Assembly (NCBI GenBank): GCA_913009355.1
Contig: CAJVYN010000001.1
Span: forward strand, 1 to 52,338
Direction: 5' to 3'
From: an uncultured bacterium
GTDB taxonomy: Bacteria > Planctomycetota > Phycisphaerae > Sedimentisphaerales > Anaerobacaceae
Length of the DNA: 52,338 bases
Shown: positions 5,969-16,486 of the stretch, piece after piece
Numbering within the stretch: the first letter of the stretch is position 1
Layout of the letters: every line of letters starts with the position of its first letter
Position numbers and translations under genes: made by a program
The notes under the pieces: model-generated
The model's input: the letters and a program-made list of their open reading frames with translations, nothing else
What the model was told of the DNA's origin: nothing
Database searches by the model: none

Positions 5969-8431
5969 TTACTCAAGTTCCAAGGCCAGTCTGAGAACCT
6001 CGTTGGTATTTTTTACAAACTGAAACTTCAGGCCCTTTTTGGCCTCCTTCGGCACTTCGGGGATGTCCTTTTTATTCCTGGCAGGCAAAATGACCGTCTT
6101 TATACCAGCCTGTTTTGCAGCTAAGATTTTTTCTTTCAGGCCTCCCACCGGCAAAACCAGACCACGCAAAGTAATCTCGCCTGTCATTGCAACATCCGGG
6201 CGGGTCGGTTTACCGAGAAGCAGGCTGACCAGCGACGTGAACATTGCGACTCCGGCGCTTGGGCCGTCCTTGGGAATTGCTCCCGCAGGGACGTGGATAT
6301 GGTAATCGAATTTCTTGAACCTGTCAGAAGCGATTTTCAGTTTCTTGTTATTTGCCTTTACAACGGTAAAAGCGGCCTGGGCGCTCTCTTTCATAACATC
6401 GCCGATTTGGCCCGTCAACTGCAACAGGCCTTTGCCGGGCATAGAGGCCGATTCAATAAAGAGCAGCTCACCGCCAACCGGCGTAAAGGCAAGTGCGGTT
6501 GCGACGCCGGGTATGCCGGTTCGCAAAGCTAATTCGGATTCAAATTGTGCCGGCCCTAAAATTTTCGCCAAATCTTTTTTGCCGATAGTCGCCCGTCTTT
6601 TCTTGGCTTTGGCTATTTCGGTGGCAACGGCTCTGCAGATTGCGGCTATACTTCTCTCGATGTTTCTCACTCCAGCCTCACGCGTATAGCCCTTAATTAT
6701 TGCAAGTATTGCCTCGTCTTTTATGGCCAAGCGGTTTTTGTTCAGCCCGTGCTCGGCAAGCTGGCGAGGGACGAGATATTTTTTTGCGATGTTGAGCTTC
6801 TCCGTTTCGGTGTAGCCGGGCAGTTCTATAACTTCCATCCTGTCACACAGTGCCGGCGGAACAGGTTCGGTATAATTAGCCGTACCGATAAACATTACAG
6901 AGGACAGATTAAAAGGCTCATCGAGGTAGTGGTCAGTGAAGCCGAAGTTCTGCTCGGGGTCAAGCACTTCCAGCAGTGCACTTGCAGGGTCGCCTCTGAA
7001 GTCGGCGCCGATTTTGTCCAGCTCATCGAGCATAAATACGGGGTTTTTGCTTCCGCACTTTCTCAATTCCTGCAAAATTCGGCCCGGCAAAGCGCCGATA
7101 TAAGTTCTTCGATGTCCACGAATATCGGCCTCGTCCCTTATTCCGCCGAGCGATATGCGAATGAATTTTCTTCCCATAGCACGTGCGATGGATTTGCCGA
7201 GCGAAGTTTTGCCTACTCCGGGCGGGCCGACAAAACAAAGTATCGGACTTTTACCAGTCGGGTTCAGCTTGCGTACAGCCAGAAATTCGAGAATACGTTT
7301 TTTTACCTTGTGCAAATCGTAGTGGTCACGGTTCAATATTCGTTCAGCCGCATTGATATCAAGTCGGTCTTTGGTCTGAATGGACCAGGGCAGTTCACAA
7401 ACCCAGTCCAGATACGTTCGGATAACGCTATATTCCGGCGAAGCAGGTGGTATCTTGCTCAACCTGTCCAATTCCCGAAGGGCCTCGGCCTCAACCTTTT
7501 TTGGCATTTTGGCCTTTTTGATATTCTTACTGATTTGCTTGAGCTCTTCGGTCCGCGAATCCGCCTTGCCAAGCTCAGACTGGATGGCTTTTAACTGCTC
7601 CTGCAGAAAATATTCCCGCTGATTTTTGTCCACCGACTCTCTAACCCTGCCTTGAATTTTGTGACTCAGTTCCAAAACCTCCAACTGATTTGCCAGAGCA
7701 ACGGATATCTTCTCAAGACGTTTGGCGGCGTCAAGTTCTTCGAGCAATTGTTGTTTCTTTGCAATGTTAAGGTTGAGATTGGCCGCTAAAAAATCAGCCA
7801 AGGCGGAAGGATTTTCGATATTTTCCAGCAGTACGGACGCCTCTTCGGGAACATTGGGACTTAACACGATAACACGGTTAGCTGCATGGCGGACGCTGAC
7901 GATAAGCGCCTGGACTTTTTTGGTCATCTTAGCCTTGACCTTGAGCGGTTGGACCGCGGCCTTGAGATACGGCTCTGTTGTTATCCTTTTTATTATTTTG
8001 AAGCGAGCTATGCCGTGAACTACAATGTGAATCGAGCCCTGCGGCATTTTTATAACTTTAAGCACCGAGGCAGCGGTTCCGACAGAGTAAATATCGTCGA
8101 AATCCGGCCTGTCGGTCTCAGGATTGTGCTGTGTGACAAGCCCTATGATAGATTCATTGGGCCTGGTGTCGGCAAGCAGGCGTTTGCTTCTCTTTCGTCC
8201 TATTGCCAACGGCGTTACTGTCCCCGGGTAAGCAACGGCATTTCGAATCGGCAAAATGCCGATTACGCCCGGCAGTTTGAATACCTGGTTGTTCTCTCGT
8301 GATTGGCCGTTCTCGTTGTTCAAATAACGCTCAAGGTTTGCAGTATCTTCTGCAATCACTTCAACCAACCAATCGCTATCGGAAAACAATAAATTTTTAA
8401 GATTACTCGCCATTTTGTTTAGCTCTGCCAC
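5969..8431 (-). CDS. lon: ATP-dependent endopeptidase Lon
   Basis: Cytosolic AAA+ serine protease that degrades misfolded and regulatory proteins. The 820 residues show the N-terminal LonA substrate domain (about 45-250, starting LPGVIGILPIRNAVAYPG), a coiled region, Walker A GPPGVGKT (about 400-407), Walker B FMLDELDK, and the Ser-Lys protease domain with KDGPSAG (Ser about 724) and VGGLKEK. The length is normal for LonA. The start is a GTG at 8431; an ATG at 8413 (MASNLKNLL) is equally plausible, as neither has a clear Shine-Dalgarno. It is convergent with folP and downstream of carB, separated from it by a repeat-bearing spacer. Confidence 0.93.
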   Translation of the reverse strand: MAELNKMASNLKNLLFSDSDWLVEVIAEDTANLERYLNNENGQSRENNQVFKLPGVIGILPIRNAVAYPGTVTPLAIGRKRSKRLLADTRPNESIIGLVTQHNPETDRPDFDDIYSVGTAASVLKVIKMPQGSIHIVVHGIARFKIIKRITTEPYLKAAVQPLKVKAKMTKKVQALIVSVRHAANRVIVLSPNVPEEASVLLENIENPSALADFLAANLNLNIAKKQQLLEELDAAKRLEKISVALANQLEVLELSHKIQGRVRESVDKNQREYFLQEQLKAIQSELGKADSRTEELKQISKNIKKAKMPKKVEAEALRELDRLSKIPPASPEYSVIRTYLDWVCELPWSIQTKDRLDINAAERILNRDHYDLHKVKKRILEFLAVRKLNPTGKSPILCFVGPPGVGKTSLGKSIARAMGRKFIRISLGGIRDEADIRGHRRTYIGALPGRILQELRKCGSKNPVFMLDELDKIGADFRGDPASALLEVLDPEQNFGFTDHYLDEPFNLSSVMFIGTANYTEPVPPALCDRMEVIELPGYTETEKLNIAKKYLVPRQLAEHGLNKNRLAIKDEAILAIIKGYTREAGVRNIERSIAAICRAVATEIAKAKKRRATIGKKDLAKILGPAQFESELALRTGIPGVATALAFTPVGGELLFIESASMPGKGLLQLTGQIGDVMKESAQAAFTVVKANNKKLKIASDRFKKFDYHIHVPAGAIPKDGPSAGVAMFTSLVSLLLGKPTRPDVAMTGEITLRGLVLPVGGLKEKILAAKQAGIKTVILPARNKKDIPEVPKEAKKGLKFQFVKNTNEVLRLALELE

Positions 8432-8476
8432 AGGTACACTAATAGTTTTTTCTGCAAAATGAAATGATACACAATT

Positions 8477-8512
8477 AAAACTAAAAACTCAAAGCTAAAA
8501 ACTAAAAACCAT
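8477..8512. repeat. AAACTAAAAACTC word repeat between carB and lon
   Basis: A tandem series of AACTAAAAACTCAAAGCT-type words, followed by a short GCCT/AGGC hairpin (about 8517-8528). Relatives of the word occur at 18676-18718 and 23470-23510. Confidence 0.5.
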
Positions 8513-8564
8513 TCCGCCTAAAAAGGCAGGTAAAACTTTTGAATTTTATACCATGGCTTTTTGC

Positions 8565-11500
8565 CTACTTGATGGCCGAATGGTAGCTTTGCAGTGACCT
8601 TACAGAGTCCGCCAGGCCGGCTCGGCTGGCTGCAATGCCCTTGACGGCAGCGGCAGCGGCGGCTGTGGTGGTAATATAAGGCACATTATACTTGATAGCC
8701 GCCTTGCGAATATAAGAATCGTCATACTTGCTCAGCTTGCCGCTGGGAGTATTGATGATGAGCTGAATCTGGCCGTTCTTAATGGCATCGGCTATGTTAG
8801 GTCTGCCCTCGTGCATTTTGAGGATAGGCTCGGCTTTGATACCACTATCCGCCAGGAACCGATGAGTACCATTAGTTGCCTTTATTTTGAAGCCGAGGTT
8901 CCGAAAATCCTCTGTGATTTTCAGGGCGGCTTGTTTGTCACCGTCTGCGACTGTTATCAGGACAGTGCCCTCAGAACAAAGATGTTGTTTTGCGGCTTGC
9001 TGGGCCTTGAAAAATGCAAGTTCGAAAGAATCAGCTAATCCCAGCACTTCGCCGGTCGAGCGCATCTCCGGGCCCAAAAGCGGGTCGACTTTCGGAAACA
9101 TATTGAATGGGAAAACAGCTTCCTTTACGCCAAAGTACGGAATCGGGCGCTGCTTTAAATTAAGCTCGGACAGCTTCCTGCCAAGCATAATCTGGGTGGC
9201 AAGACGTACCATAGAGACGTTGCAAACTTTTGAAACCACAGGCACGGTACGAGAGGCCCGCGGGTTGGCTTCCAGAATATAAACAGTGTCTCCTGCTATG
9301 GCATATTGAATGTTCATCAGGCCCACTACCTTCAACTCGATTGCAATTCTTCTGGTATATTCGCAAATCGTGTCAATATGCTCCTGGGCTATGCTGACAG
9401 GCGGAATCACACAGGCCGAGTCGCCGGAGTGAATGCCGGCCAGCTCGATATGCTCCATAACAGCAGGGACAAAAGCATCCGTGCCGTCGGCGATAGCGTC
9501 GGCCTCTGCTTCTGTGGCATTTTCCAGGAATTTGTCAATCAAAATAGGACGCTGCGGTGTTACTTCGACAGCTGCGGTAATATATCGCCTGAGCATTTCC
9601 TCATCGTGCACAACTTCCATACCACGCCCGCCAAGTACATAAGAAGGCCTTAACATTAAGGGATAGCCAATTCGTTCGGCAATAACAAGAGCTTCATCGT
9701 AATTGGCGGCCATACCGGATTCGGGCTGAGGGATGCCCAGCTTTTCGCACACCTGCCGGAAGCGGTCGCGGTCTTCGGCCAGGTCGATTATTTCCGGCGA
9801 TGTCCCGATTACCTTGACGCCGGCGGCGGCCAGCTCGTTGGCGATATTAAGCGGAGTCTGGCCGCCGAACTGGACGATGACGCCGTCCGGCTTTTCGTTT
9901 TCGTAAATGCTCAAAACGTCTTCAACAGTGAGCGGCTCAAAGTAAAGCTTGTCCGAGGTATCATAATCCGTCGAGACGGTCTCAGGATTGCAGTTGACCA
10001 TAATACTCTCGATGCCCATCTCTTTCAAAGCGTACGAAGCGTGACAGCAGCAGTAATCAAATTCTATTCCCTGGCCAATCCTGTTAGGCCCGCCGCCAAG
10101 GATAAGGACCTTTTTGTTCGGTGTTCGGATGCTCTCGTTTTCGCTTTCGTAAGTCGAGTAATAGTAAGGCGTAAAGGCCTCAAATTCTGCGCCGCAGGTA
10201 TCCACAGCCTTATACACAGGCTTGACGCCAAGCTTGCCGCGCATCCGGCGAACAGAACTTTCATCAGTTTTAAACAGCCCTGCAAGTTGCTCATCACTAA
10301 AACCAAATTCCTTTGCTTTTAATAAAAGCTCAGCTGAGCAACCCCCTTCTCCGACTGCTTCTATTATCTCTTTCTCAAGGTCAACGATTTGCTTGATGTT
10401 GTGTAAAAACCATCTGTCTATTTTTGTAGCCTCATAGATCTGGTCTATGGACAATCCTTTTTGAAGGGCGTATTTGATATAAAAAATTCTCTCGGCGCAA
10501 GGGGCTCTTAATTTCTCATTGAGCACATCATCCGGGACATCAAATTTCAAATCCTCTAAGCCGCTTACGCCTATCTCCAATGACCGCAAGCCCTTTTGCA
10601 GGGACGCCTTGAATGTCCGGTCAATGGCCATTGCCTCGCCGACAGACTTCATAGAAGTAGTCAGTACCGGGTCTGCTTCAGGAAACTTCTCGAACGTAAA
10701 GCGAGGAATCTTGACCACGCAATAATCAATGGTCGGCTCAAAACAAGCGGGGGTTTTTTTGGTGATGTCGTTTGGAATTTCATCCAGTGTGTAGCCGACG
10801 GCAAGCTTTGCTGCTATTTTTGCAATGGGAAAACCGGTAGCCTTGGAAGCTAAAGCAGAACTCCTGGATACCCTCGGATTCATTTCAATGACAACCATTC
10901 TGCCGGTATCAGGATTGACGGCAAACTGGATGTTTGAGCCGCCCGTCTCAACGCCTATCTCTCTGATGCAGGCGATTGCCGCATCCCGCATTTTCTGGTA
11001 CTCGGCGTCGGTCAATGTCTGTGCCGGTGCGACGGTGATCGAATCGCCAGTGTGAACGCCCATAGGGTCGAGGTTTTCTATCGAGCATATAATAACTACA
11101 TTGTCGTTCAGATCCCTCATTACCTCCAGTTCAAATTCCTTCCAGCCGGTCAGTAGCTCCTCGACTAATATCTCGCTGACCATACTGGCTTCAAGGCCCC
11201 TCTGGGCGGCTTTAGTAAACTCCTCCCTATTGTACGCTACACCACCACCCGTGCCGCCCAGGGTATAACTCGGACGAATAATAACGGGCAAGCCCACTTT
11301 CTCAACAACTTCTTCTGCTTCCTTTAAACTGTGGGCTTTTCCACTTCTGGGCAGATCCAGGCCGATTTTTTCCATTGCCACCTTAAACAGCTCTCGGTCT
11401 TCGGCTTTATGAATCGCCTTGATGTTTGCACCTATTACTTCCACATTGTGTTTGTCTAAAATGCCTTTTTCCGCAATCGTAACAGTAAGATTTAAGGCGG

Positions 11501-11780
11501 TCTGGCCGCCTAACGTCGGCAAAATGACATCGGGCTTTTCTTTTTCGATTATCTTTTCAACTACTTCAGGGGTGATTGGCTCAATGTAGATGATATCCGC
11601 TGTGCCCGGGTCGGTCATAATGGTAGCTGGGTTACTATTAAGCAAAACTACTTTGAAACCTTCGGCTTTTAAGACCTTGCAGGCTTGCGTACCAGAATAG
11701 TCAAATTCACAGGCCTGGCCAATGACAATAGGGCCGGAGCCGATAATCAAAATCTTCTTTATGTCAGTCCGCTTAGGCAC
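8565..11780 (-). CDS. carB: Carbamoyl-phosphate synthase, large subunit
   Basis: Makes carbamoyl phosphate from bicarbonate, glutamine-derived ammonia and 2 ATP for arginine and pyrimidine synthesis. The 1071 residues hold the two homologous ATP-grasp halves. The first starts [21 protein letters not shown]; the second, near residue 550, starts [19 protein letters not shown]. Repeated NPR motifs ([18 protein letters not shown] and [16 protein letters not shown]) are present, and a C-terminal MGS-like allosteric domain begins at about residue 930. The length is standard. It overlaps carA by 8 bases, so the subunits are translationally coupled. Confidence 0.96.
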   Translation of the reverse strand: MPKRTDIKKILIIGSGPIVIGQACEFDYSGTQACKVLKAEGFKVVLLNSNPATIMTDPGTADIIYIEPITPEVVEKIIEKEKPDVILPTLGGQTALNLTVTIAEKGILDKHNVEVIGANIKAIHKAEDRELFKVAMEKIGLDLPRSGKAHSLKEAEEVVEKVGLPVIIRPSYTLGGTGGGVAYNREEFTKAAQRGLEASMVSEILVEELLTGWKEFELEVMRDLNDNVVIICSIENLDPMGVHTGDSITVAPAQTLTDAEYQKMRDAAIACIREIGVETGGSNIQFAVNPDTGRMVVIEMNPRVSRSSALASKATGFPIAKIAAKLAVGYTLDEIPNDITKKTPACFEPTIDYCVVKIPRFTFEKFPEADPVLTTSMKSVGEAMAIDRTFKASLQKGLRSLEIGVSGLEDLKFDVPDDVLNEKLRAPCAERIFYIKYALQKGLSIDQIYEATKIDRWFLHNIKQIVDLEKEIIEAVGEGGCSAELLLKAKEFGFSDEQLAGLFKTDESSVRRMRGKLGVKPVYKAVDTCGAEFEAFTPYYYSTYESENESIRTPNKKVLILGGGPNRIGQGIEFDYCCCHASYALKEMGIESIMVNCNPETVSTDYDTSDKLYFEPLTVEDVLSIYENEKPDGVIVQFGGQTPLNIANELAAAGVKVIGTSPEIIDLAEDRDRFRQVCEKLGIPQPESGMAANYDEALVIAERIGYPLMLRPSYVLGGRGMEVVHDEEMLRRYITAAVEVTPQRPILIDKFLENATEAEADAIADGTDAFVPAVMEHIELAGIHSGDSACVIPPVSIAQEHIDTICEYTRRIAIELKVVGLMNIQYAIAGDTVYILEANPRASRTVPVVSKVCNVSMVRLATQIMLGRKLSELNLKQRPIPYFGVKEAVFPFNMFPKVDPLLGPEMRSTGEVLGLADSFELAFFKAQQAAKQHLCSEGTVLITVADGDKQAALKITEDFRNLGFKIKATNGTHRFLADSGIKAEPILKMHEGRPNIADAIKNGQIQLIINTPSGKLSKYDDSYIRKAAIKYNVPYITTTAAAAAAVKGIAASRAGLADSVRSLQSYHSAIK

Positions 11781-12855
11781 AATCTTGCTCCATCATCTTA
11801 ATAAATTCTGTAAACAGATAGCGTGCATCGTGAGGGCCGGGCGAGGCCTCAGGGTGAAACTGTACTGAGAATATCGGCAGCTTCTTATGTCTTATCCCTT
11901 CAAGGGTATTGTCATTGAGGTTAATATGAGTGATTTCGATATCCTCTTTATTCAAAGAATCTATGTCCACACAGAATCCGTGATTTTGCACGGTTATATG
12001 GACTTTGCCTGTTTTCAAATCCTTAACCGGGTGGTTTCCGCCATGATGGCCGAATTTAAGTTTGAAAGTTTTGCCGCCCAGGGCTAAACCTAACATCTGG
12101 TGGCCGAAACAAATGCCAAAAATGGGAATTTTGCCTAATAATTCTTTTACCGTCTCAACTACGTACGGCACACCTTCCGGGTCACCCGGACCGTTAGAAA
12201 GCAGGATGCCATCAGGTCCAAGAGCGAAAATCTGCTCAGCGCCGGTCATAGCCGGAACGATGGTTACTTTGCAATCGTGGAGAGCTAATTGCCGTAGTAT
12301 GTTGTACTTAACACCGGTATCGACAACCACCACGTTGTATTTGCCTTTATCATTCCACTGGTGAATTTTCTCGAAAGTAACGCCTTGTACCAAATCCCTG
12401 CCAATCAAACCGGGTGAGGCCTTTGCCTTGGCCGTCAGGTTTTTTTCGTCCAAATCCTCGGTGGAAATAACCGCCTTCATTGCACCGGCCAGGCGGATAT
12501 GCCGCGTCAGTGCACGTGTATCTATACCTTCTATGCCGACGATATTATTTTCCTTAAGATATTCGCCCAGGCTTTTCTCGCAACGCCAGCTACTCGCCAG
12601 ACGGCTGCATTCTCTAACCACAAACGCTTCCACATAAGGCTTTGCCGATTCGACATCCTCTGAATTTACACCGTAGTTGCCAATGAGAGGATAAGTCATA
12701 GTAACAATCTGGCCTTTGTAGGAAGGGTCGGTGAGGATTTCCTGGTAACCGGCCATACTGGTATTGAAAACTACTTCGCCGGCCCGCTCTCCCGCTGCGC
12801 CAAAAGAAGAACCTTTGAAAACAGTGCCGTCCTCTAATACTAATAATGCCTTCAT
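11773..12855 (-). CDS. carA: Carbamoyl-phosphate synthase, small (glutaminase) subunit
   Basis: Hydrolyses glutamine and channels ammonia to CarB. The 360 residues comprise the N-terminal CPSase domain ([30 protein letters not shown]) and a class I glutamine amidotransferase domain. The nucleophile Cys is in GICFGHQ and the His/Glu pair in [13 protein letters not shown]. It is first gene of carAB, with a good promoter about 40 bases upstream. No arginine or pyrimidine attenuator is evident in the very short leader. Confidence 0.96.
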   Translation of the reverse strand: MKALLVLEDGTVFKGSSFGAAGERAGEVVFNTSMAGYQEILTDPSYKGQIVTMTYPLIGNYGVNSEDVESAKPYVEAFVVRECSRLASSWRCEKSLGEYLKENNIVGIEGIDTRALTRHIRLAGAMKAVISTEDLDEKNLTAKAKASPGLIGRDLVQGVTFEKIHQWNDKGKYNVVVVDTGVKYNILRQLALHDCKVTIVPAMTGAEQIFALGPDGILLSNGPGDPEGVPYVVETVKELLGKIPIFGICFGHQMLGLALGGKTFKLKFGHHGGNHPVKDLKTGKVHITVQNHGFCVDIDSLNKEDIEITHINLNDNTLEGIRHKKLPIFSVQFHPEASPGPHDARYLFTEFIKMMEQDCA

Positions 12856-12895
12856 ATTCTTATCCTAATCCTGTCCAGCAATTATTGTTTGGCAG

Positions 12896-12924
12896 ATTAA
12901 ACTGTGATAGAGCTGATTTGTCAA
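12896..12924 (-). promoter_or_regulatory. Sigma70-like promoter for carAB
   Basis: On the minus strand TTGACA (12924-12919) is followed after 17 bases by TTTAAT (12901-12896). The inferred start is near 12889, about 35 bases before the carA ATG. Confidence 0.65.
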
Positions 12925-12986
12925 ATGATTAACTCACATTTGCCTCAATCTGCGGCTTTCGAACGGATATTTTCGTCACCGTGCTT

Positions 12987-13021
12987 GTGCTACATAGCGT
13001 AACTACTACGCAAAGTAGCAC
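12987..13021. repeat. Intergenic hairpin
   Basis: GTGCTAC (12987-12993) pairs with GTAGCAC (13015-13021). Inside, GCGTA (12997-13001) pairs with TACGC (13007-13011), separated by a 3x3 internal loop. The function is unknown. Confidence 0.6.
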
Positions 13022-13095
13022 CAGCGACCGCTAAACAAATAACAACCATAAGTATAAAAACCAGAACAAAAGAACCATCTTGCTTCAACCACTAC

Positions 13096-13230
13096 TGCTC
13101 TGTTACTTGTAATTTGACGGGCTGTCATTGCGAGCGAAGCGAAGCAATCTCAAATCTAACGGTTGAGATTGCCACGGCCTGCTCCGCAGGCCTCGCAATG
13201 ACAACTCCTCGATTGAGCAGTAACAGAGCA
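13096..13230. repeat. Composite palindromic repeat element, MITE/REP-like
   Basis: Perfect 12-base terminal inverted repeats TGCTCTGTTACT (13096-13107) and AGTAACAGAGCA (13219-13230) flank nested inverted repeats. These are TGTCATTGCGAG (13123-13134) with CTCGCAATGACA (13192-13203), GCAATCTCAA (13144-13153) with TTGAGATTGC (13163-13172), and GGCCTGC (13176-13182) with GCAGGCC (13186-13192). It has no coding capacity. Part of it recurs inside the oxidoreductase gene at 1194-1229. Confidence 0.75.
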
Positions 13231-13321
13231 CTAATATAAACATCAGTTTTCCGCTAATCTGCCAAGGACTGATAATAATAGACTTTCATAACTAAAAATT
13301 GGGTTTCTCGATATTTTTTCC

Positions 13322-13349
13322 TTGACAAATTCAATATTTCCGTTAAATT
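13322..13349 (+). promoter_or_regulatory. Putative promoter of the HTH-receiver gene
   Basis: TTGACA (13322-13327), a 16-base spacer and TAAATT (13344-13349). The predicted start leaves a leader of about 60 bases carrying a GGAGAGG Shine-Dalgarno before the ATG at 13418. Confidence 0.5.
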
Positions 13350-13417
13350 GGGCTAAAAAGGTAATTTGGGAGAGTATTATGTCAAAAGGATTTGGTTAAA
13401 GGAGAGGAATAGACAAA

Positions 13418-13993
13418 ATGAAGGATTTATTTACTACCGGCGAAGCCGCCGAAATTTGTAAGGTAAGCCAGCAGACGATTATCCGTTGTTTCGATTCCGG
13501 CCGGGTCGAGGGATTTCGCGTTCCTGGCTCAAGATTCCGCAGGATTCCACGCCAGAACCTGATCAAATTCATGAAGGAAAATAATATCCCCCTGGATAAC
13601 ATCAACTCCGGCAAAAAGAAAGTTCTCATCGTTGATGATGATGCTGAAATAGTCGAGCTTATGGCCGATGTGCTTGTTCGCGATGGCAGATTCGAAATTA
13701 AAACCGCAGCCAGCGGCTACGAAGCAGGAATATCAACACAGCAGTTCCGGCCCGACCTGATATTGCTCGATTATATGCTGCCCGATGTCAACGGAAACGT
13801 CGTCTGCCAGACGATAAGAAAAAATCCCGATTTCGAAAACATCAAAATTATTATTGTAAGCGGCGTTATAAAACGGGATGAGATTGACCAGCTACTAAAA
13901 TCAGGCGCCGAAGATTTCATTAAAAAGCCATTCAATATCGCCGAACTTACCGACAAAATCACCGCTATCTTACAAATGGAACAAGCAAAATAA
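13418..13993 (+). CDS. HTH (excisionase/MerR-like) domain fused to a response-regulator receiver domain
   Basis: 191 residues. Residues 1-52 form an HTH_17-type DNA-binding domain (FTTGEAAEICKVSQQTIIR, then GFRVPGSRFRRI). Residues 67-189 form a receiver domain with the acidic pocket DDD at 73-75, phospho-acceptor Asp118 (LLDYM), Ser148 and Lys170 (KKPF). This domain order, HTH first, is the reverse of OmpR/NarL regulators. It is followed 173 bases later by a histidine kinase on the same strand, which may phosphorylate it. DNA targets are unknown. Confidence 0.85.
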   Translation: MKDLFTTGEAAEICKVSQQTIIRCFDSGRVEGFRVPGSRFRRIPRQNLIKFMKENNIPLDNINSGKKKVLIVDDDAEIVELMADVLVRDGRFEIKTAASGYEAGISTQQFRPDLILLDYMLPDVNGNVVCQTIRKNPDFENIKIIIVSGVIKRDEIDQLLKSGAEDFIKKPFNIAELTDKITAILQMEQAK

Positions 13994-14166
13994 CGTATAA
14001 CGTTTGGCAAATATCTAAAAGATAAATCTGAAATCCGAAGCACAAAACAAAAAAGTGTAACACTTAAAATTAAAGATAGGTGATTTTTGAATTTTACACT
14101 ATGACTTACACCTCAACTTTTTAATTTTTGGGCTAAATACAATACGAAATACAAGGATATTACTAA

Positions 14167-16398
14167 ATGCCGGGAAAAACCACTGACCCAACAGTTGCCC
14201 ACCAGGTAGAGCTTGCTATTAGTCAGCTCGATTCACTTTCGACCCTGCCTTCTGTTGCAGCACAATTTTTTTCCAAGCTCTTCAAGCACCAATTCTCACC
14301 ATCAGCCTTAGCTGAAATTATTGAATCAGACCCGGCCCTTACCGCCAGAATTCTTTCAGTTATGCACCAGCAGGGTTTAAGTCTATACGACGAAAAACTC
14401 TCAATTCGCCAGGCACTTGACAAACTTCCTGCACAACTCGTTCGCGATTCGGTTTTATCTGTTGAAGTCTTTCAAGACCTTAACAGCAGTCGTGCCGTGC
14501 TTAAAAAAGGGCTTGCACTTCACGCTCTGGCAGTGGCCTGCTGCGCTAAAAATATCGCTGAAATCATATCACCCAAAATGGATTCGCAGTTAGCTTACTC
14601 GGCCGGCCTGCTGCACGATATTGGCAAATTTGCACTCGAGCAGGCAATGCCGAAAAGTTTTGCCCGCATCATCGAAGAAGCAAAATCACAAAACGCCCCG
14701 GCCTGCAGCATTGAGCAAAAACACCTCGGCACCAACCATACAATCCTCGGCAAACGATTAGCCGGCAAGTGGCATCTGCCAAATCAAATTACGATGGCCA
14801 TCTGGCTTCATCACAGTAACACTAACATAATTTCTGCGAGTATGCCCGAAGCAAGAATTGCCCAAATCATCCAGTTAGCTGATTCTACAGCACGTCAATG
14901 CGGCATCGGCCAGTCCGGCAATCACGATTCACCCGATTCGGCAGAGCAAATCGCACTGTTACTGTCAATCAACCCGGGACAATTGGAACAAATCCGCAGA
15001 AACCTGCCTGACCAGGTCGCACAAAAATCTCAAATACTGGGCCTGGATTCACCAAATGCTGCGGCAGCTTATTGTGATATTGTTCACACTACAGCCGTCC
15101 AATTAGCCCGTCAGCACACGGAATTGTCACTGGAAAATCACCGGCTGCAAAGCGTTTGGCACCATTTTGATTTCATAACAGATTTTCTTGTGAGTATAAA
15201 TTCGGCTACCGAAGCCATCGATGCAGCAGAGAATTTTGCTGTTCGTTGGCAAAAGTTTTTCCAAACAGGCCCTGTCTGCCTGTATTTAGCCCCTGCCGAC
15301 AACTCACAATTTCTCGAAGCTGTTATCATAGAAAGTCCATCACAAACAAAAAAGGTTTACTTAAACGCCCCTGCTGAAATACACCCCGTACCACAGGGGC
15401 CGGCAAGAAGCTCTGCAATCTTAAACGCTCACGAGTATGCTGATTGGCTGTTTGAGCAGTTGGACGTAGAATTCGACCTGAACCAGACTAAATTAGCGCC
15501 CCTGATTTCAGCCGGCAAAGCAGTCGGCGCAATTGTTTTTGAACTTCGTCATCCGGCAGATACAGAGAAACTTGAAGAAAGATTCAGGGCAACTACTTCA
15601 ATTGCCGCCTCTATTTTAGATATGGCTTTTACTTCCCGGAAACAACAGCGATTTGCTGAGCAGTTTGCCCAACTGCTCAGCCAACCGCAAGCCGACCAGC
15701 AACAACAGCCCGCACCAGCCCCCCCCGCCCGCTCACTGAACGCTTTGGCTGAAATGGCAGCTGGCGCAGCACACGAATTAAATAACCCACTCTCGGTCAT
15801 ATCCGGACGAGCACAACTACTCGGCCAAACCGAGACCGACCTGGAAAAAACGCAAATCCTAAAACAGATTCAGGAAAACACCAATGAAATAGCTGCTATT
15901 ATCGATGACCTGATGACTTTTGCCGCACCGCCACAGCCCAGGCCAAGCCAAATAGATATTAAACAGATACTCGACGAAGCTACATATTTAGCCGCCCAAA
16001 AGACAAATGTAGAAAAGCTTGATGTCCAAATTGAAGTTGCCGAAACGAGCAAAAACGTTTTCGTAGATTCGGCTCAGATTGTATCCGCAATTGCAAATAT
16101 TTTTTCCAATTCTCTTGAATCCTATAGTGGGGAACCGGGGCCAATAAAGGTTACCGCAGAGCAGGATGAATCCGGTGAGTCTGTGAAATTAGTAATAGCG
16201 GATTTCGGCTGCGGAATGGACCCTGAGACCCTGCAAAAAGCGACCCAGCCATTCTTTTCCGCTAAACCTGCAGGCCGCAAGCGAGGGATGGGACTCGCCC
16301 ACGCACAACGAACCATACAATTAAACAAAGGCAGCCTTCGCATAACAAGCCAGCCAGACAGCGGAACCACAGTAACGATTTATTTGCCCTGCAAATAA
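14167..16398 (+). CDS. HDOD domain - histidine kinase hybrid
   Basis: 743 residues, no signal peptide or membrane helix, so a cytosolic kinase. An HDOD domain fills about 15-215 (LPSVAAQFF, SDPALTARILSVM, LLHDIGKF). A GAF-like sensory region lies at about 330-490, then a Pro/Gln-rich linker (QADQQQQPAPAPPARS). The HisKA H-box is AAHELNNPLSV, with the phospho-His near residue 536. The HATPase domain has an N-box (NIFSNSLES), G1 box (ADFGCGMD, about 677) and G2 box (GRKRGMGLAHA). Together with the upstream HTH-receiver protein it probably forms a two-component pair. The input signal is unknown. AAGGA ten bases before the ATG supports the start. Confidence 0.85.
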   Translation: MPGKTTDPTVAHQVELAISQLDSLSTLPSVAAQFFSKLFKHQFSPSALAEIIESDPALTARILSVMHQQGLSLYDEKLSIRQALDKLPAQLVRDSVLSVEVFQDLNSSRAVLKKGLALHALAVACCAKNIAEIISPKMDSQLAYSAGLLHDIGKFALEQAMPKSFARIIEEAKSQNAPACSIEQKHLGTNHTILGKRLAGKWHLPNQITMAIWLHHSNTNIISASMPEARIAQIIQLADSTARQCGIGQSGNHDSPDSAEQIALLLSINPGQLEQIRRNLPDQVAQKSQILGLDSPNAAAAYCDIVHTTAVQLARQHTELSLENHRLQSVWHHFDFITDFLVSINSATEAIDAAENFAVRWQKFFQTGPVCLYLAPADNSQFLEAVIIESPSQTKKVYLNAPAEIHPVPQGPARSSAILNAHEYADWLFEQLDVEFDLNQTKLAPLISAGKAVGAIVFELRHPADTEKLEERFRATTSIAASILDMAFTSRKQQRFAEQFAQLLSQPQADQQQQPAPAPPARSLNALAEMAAGAAHELNNPLSVISGRAQLLGQTETDLEKTQILKQIQENTNEIAAIIDDLMTFAAPPQPRPSQIDIKQILDEATYLAAQKTNVEKLDVQIEVAETSKNVFVDSAQIVSAIANIFSNSLESYSGEPGPIKVTAEQDESGESVKLVIADFGCGMDPETLQKATQPFFSAKPAGRKRGMGLAHAQRTIQLNKGSLRITSQPDSGTTVTIYLPCK

Positions 16399-16486
16399 AT
16401 CCCGTCGTGCGTATATCGTATTGCGGGGGAAATTAACCGCAGAGGAAACTATGAAAGCCGGTACCCCCATTACCTGCCTTAAAAAA

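Larger units (their letters stand above)
12856..13417. other. 562-base divergent intergenic region rich in hairpins
   Basis: It holds the carAB promoter, a hairpin at 12987-13021 (GTGCTAC/GTAGCAC outside GCGTA/TACGC), a 135-base composite palindrome at 13096-13230, and the promoter of the HTH-receiver gene. No gene is seen on either strand. Confidence 0.7.

Noticed and set aside
6749-7594. 281-codon plus-strand frame opposite lon
   Set aside because: Antisense to the AAA+ and protease-linker region of lon, with no domain of its own.
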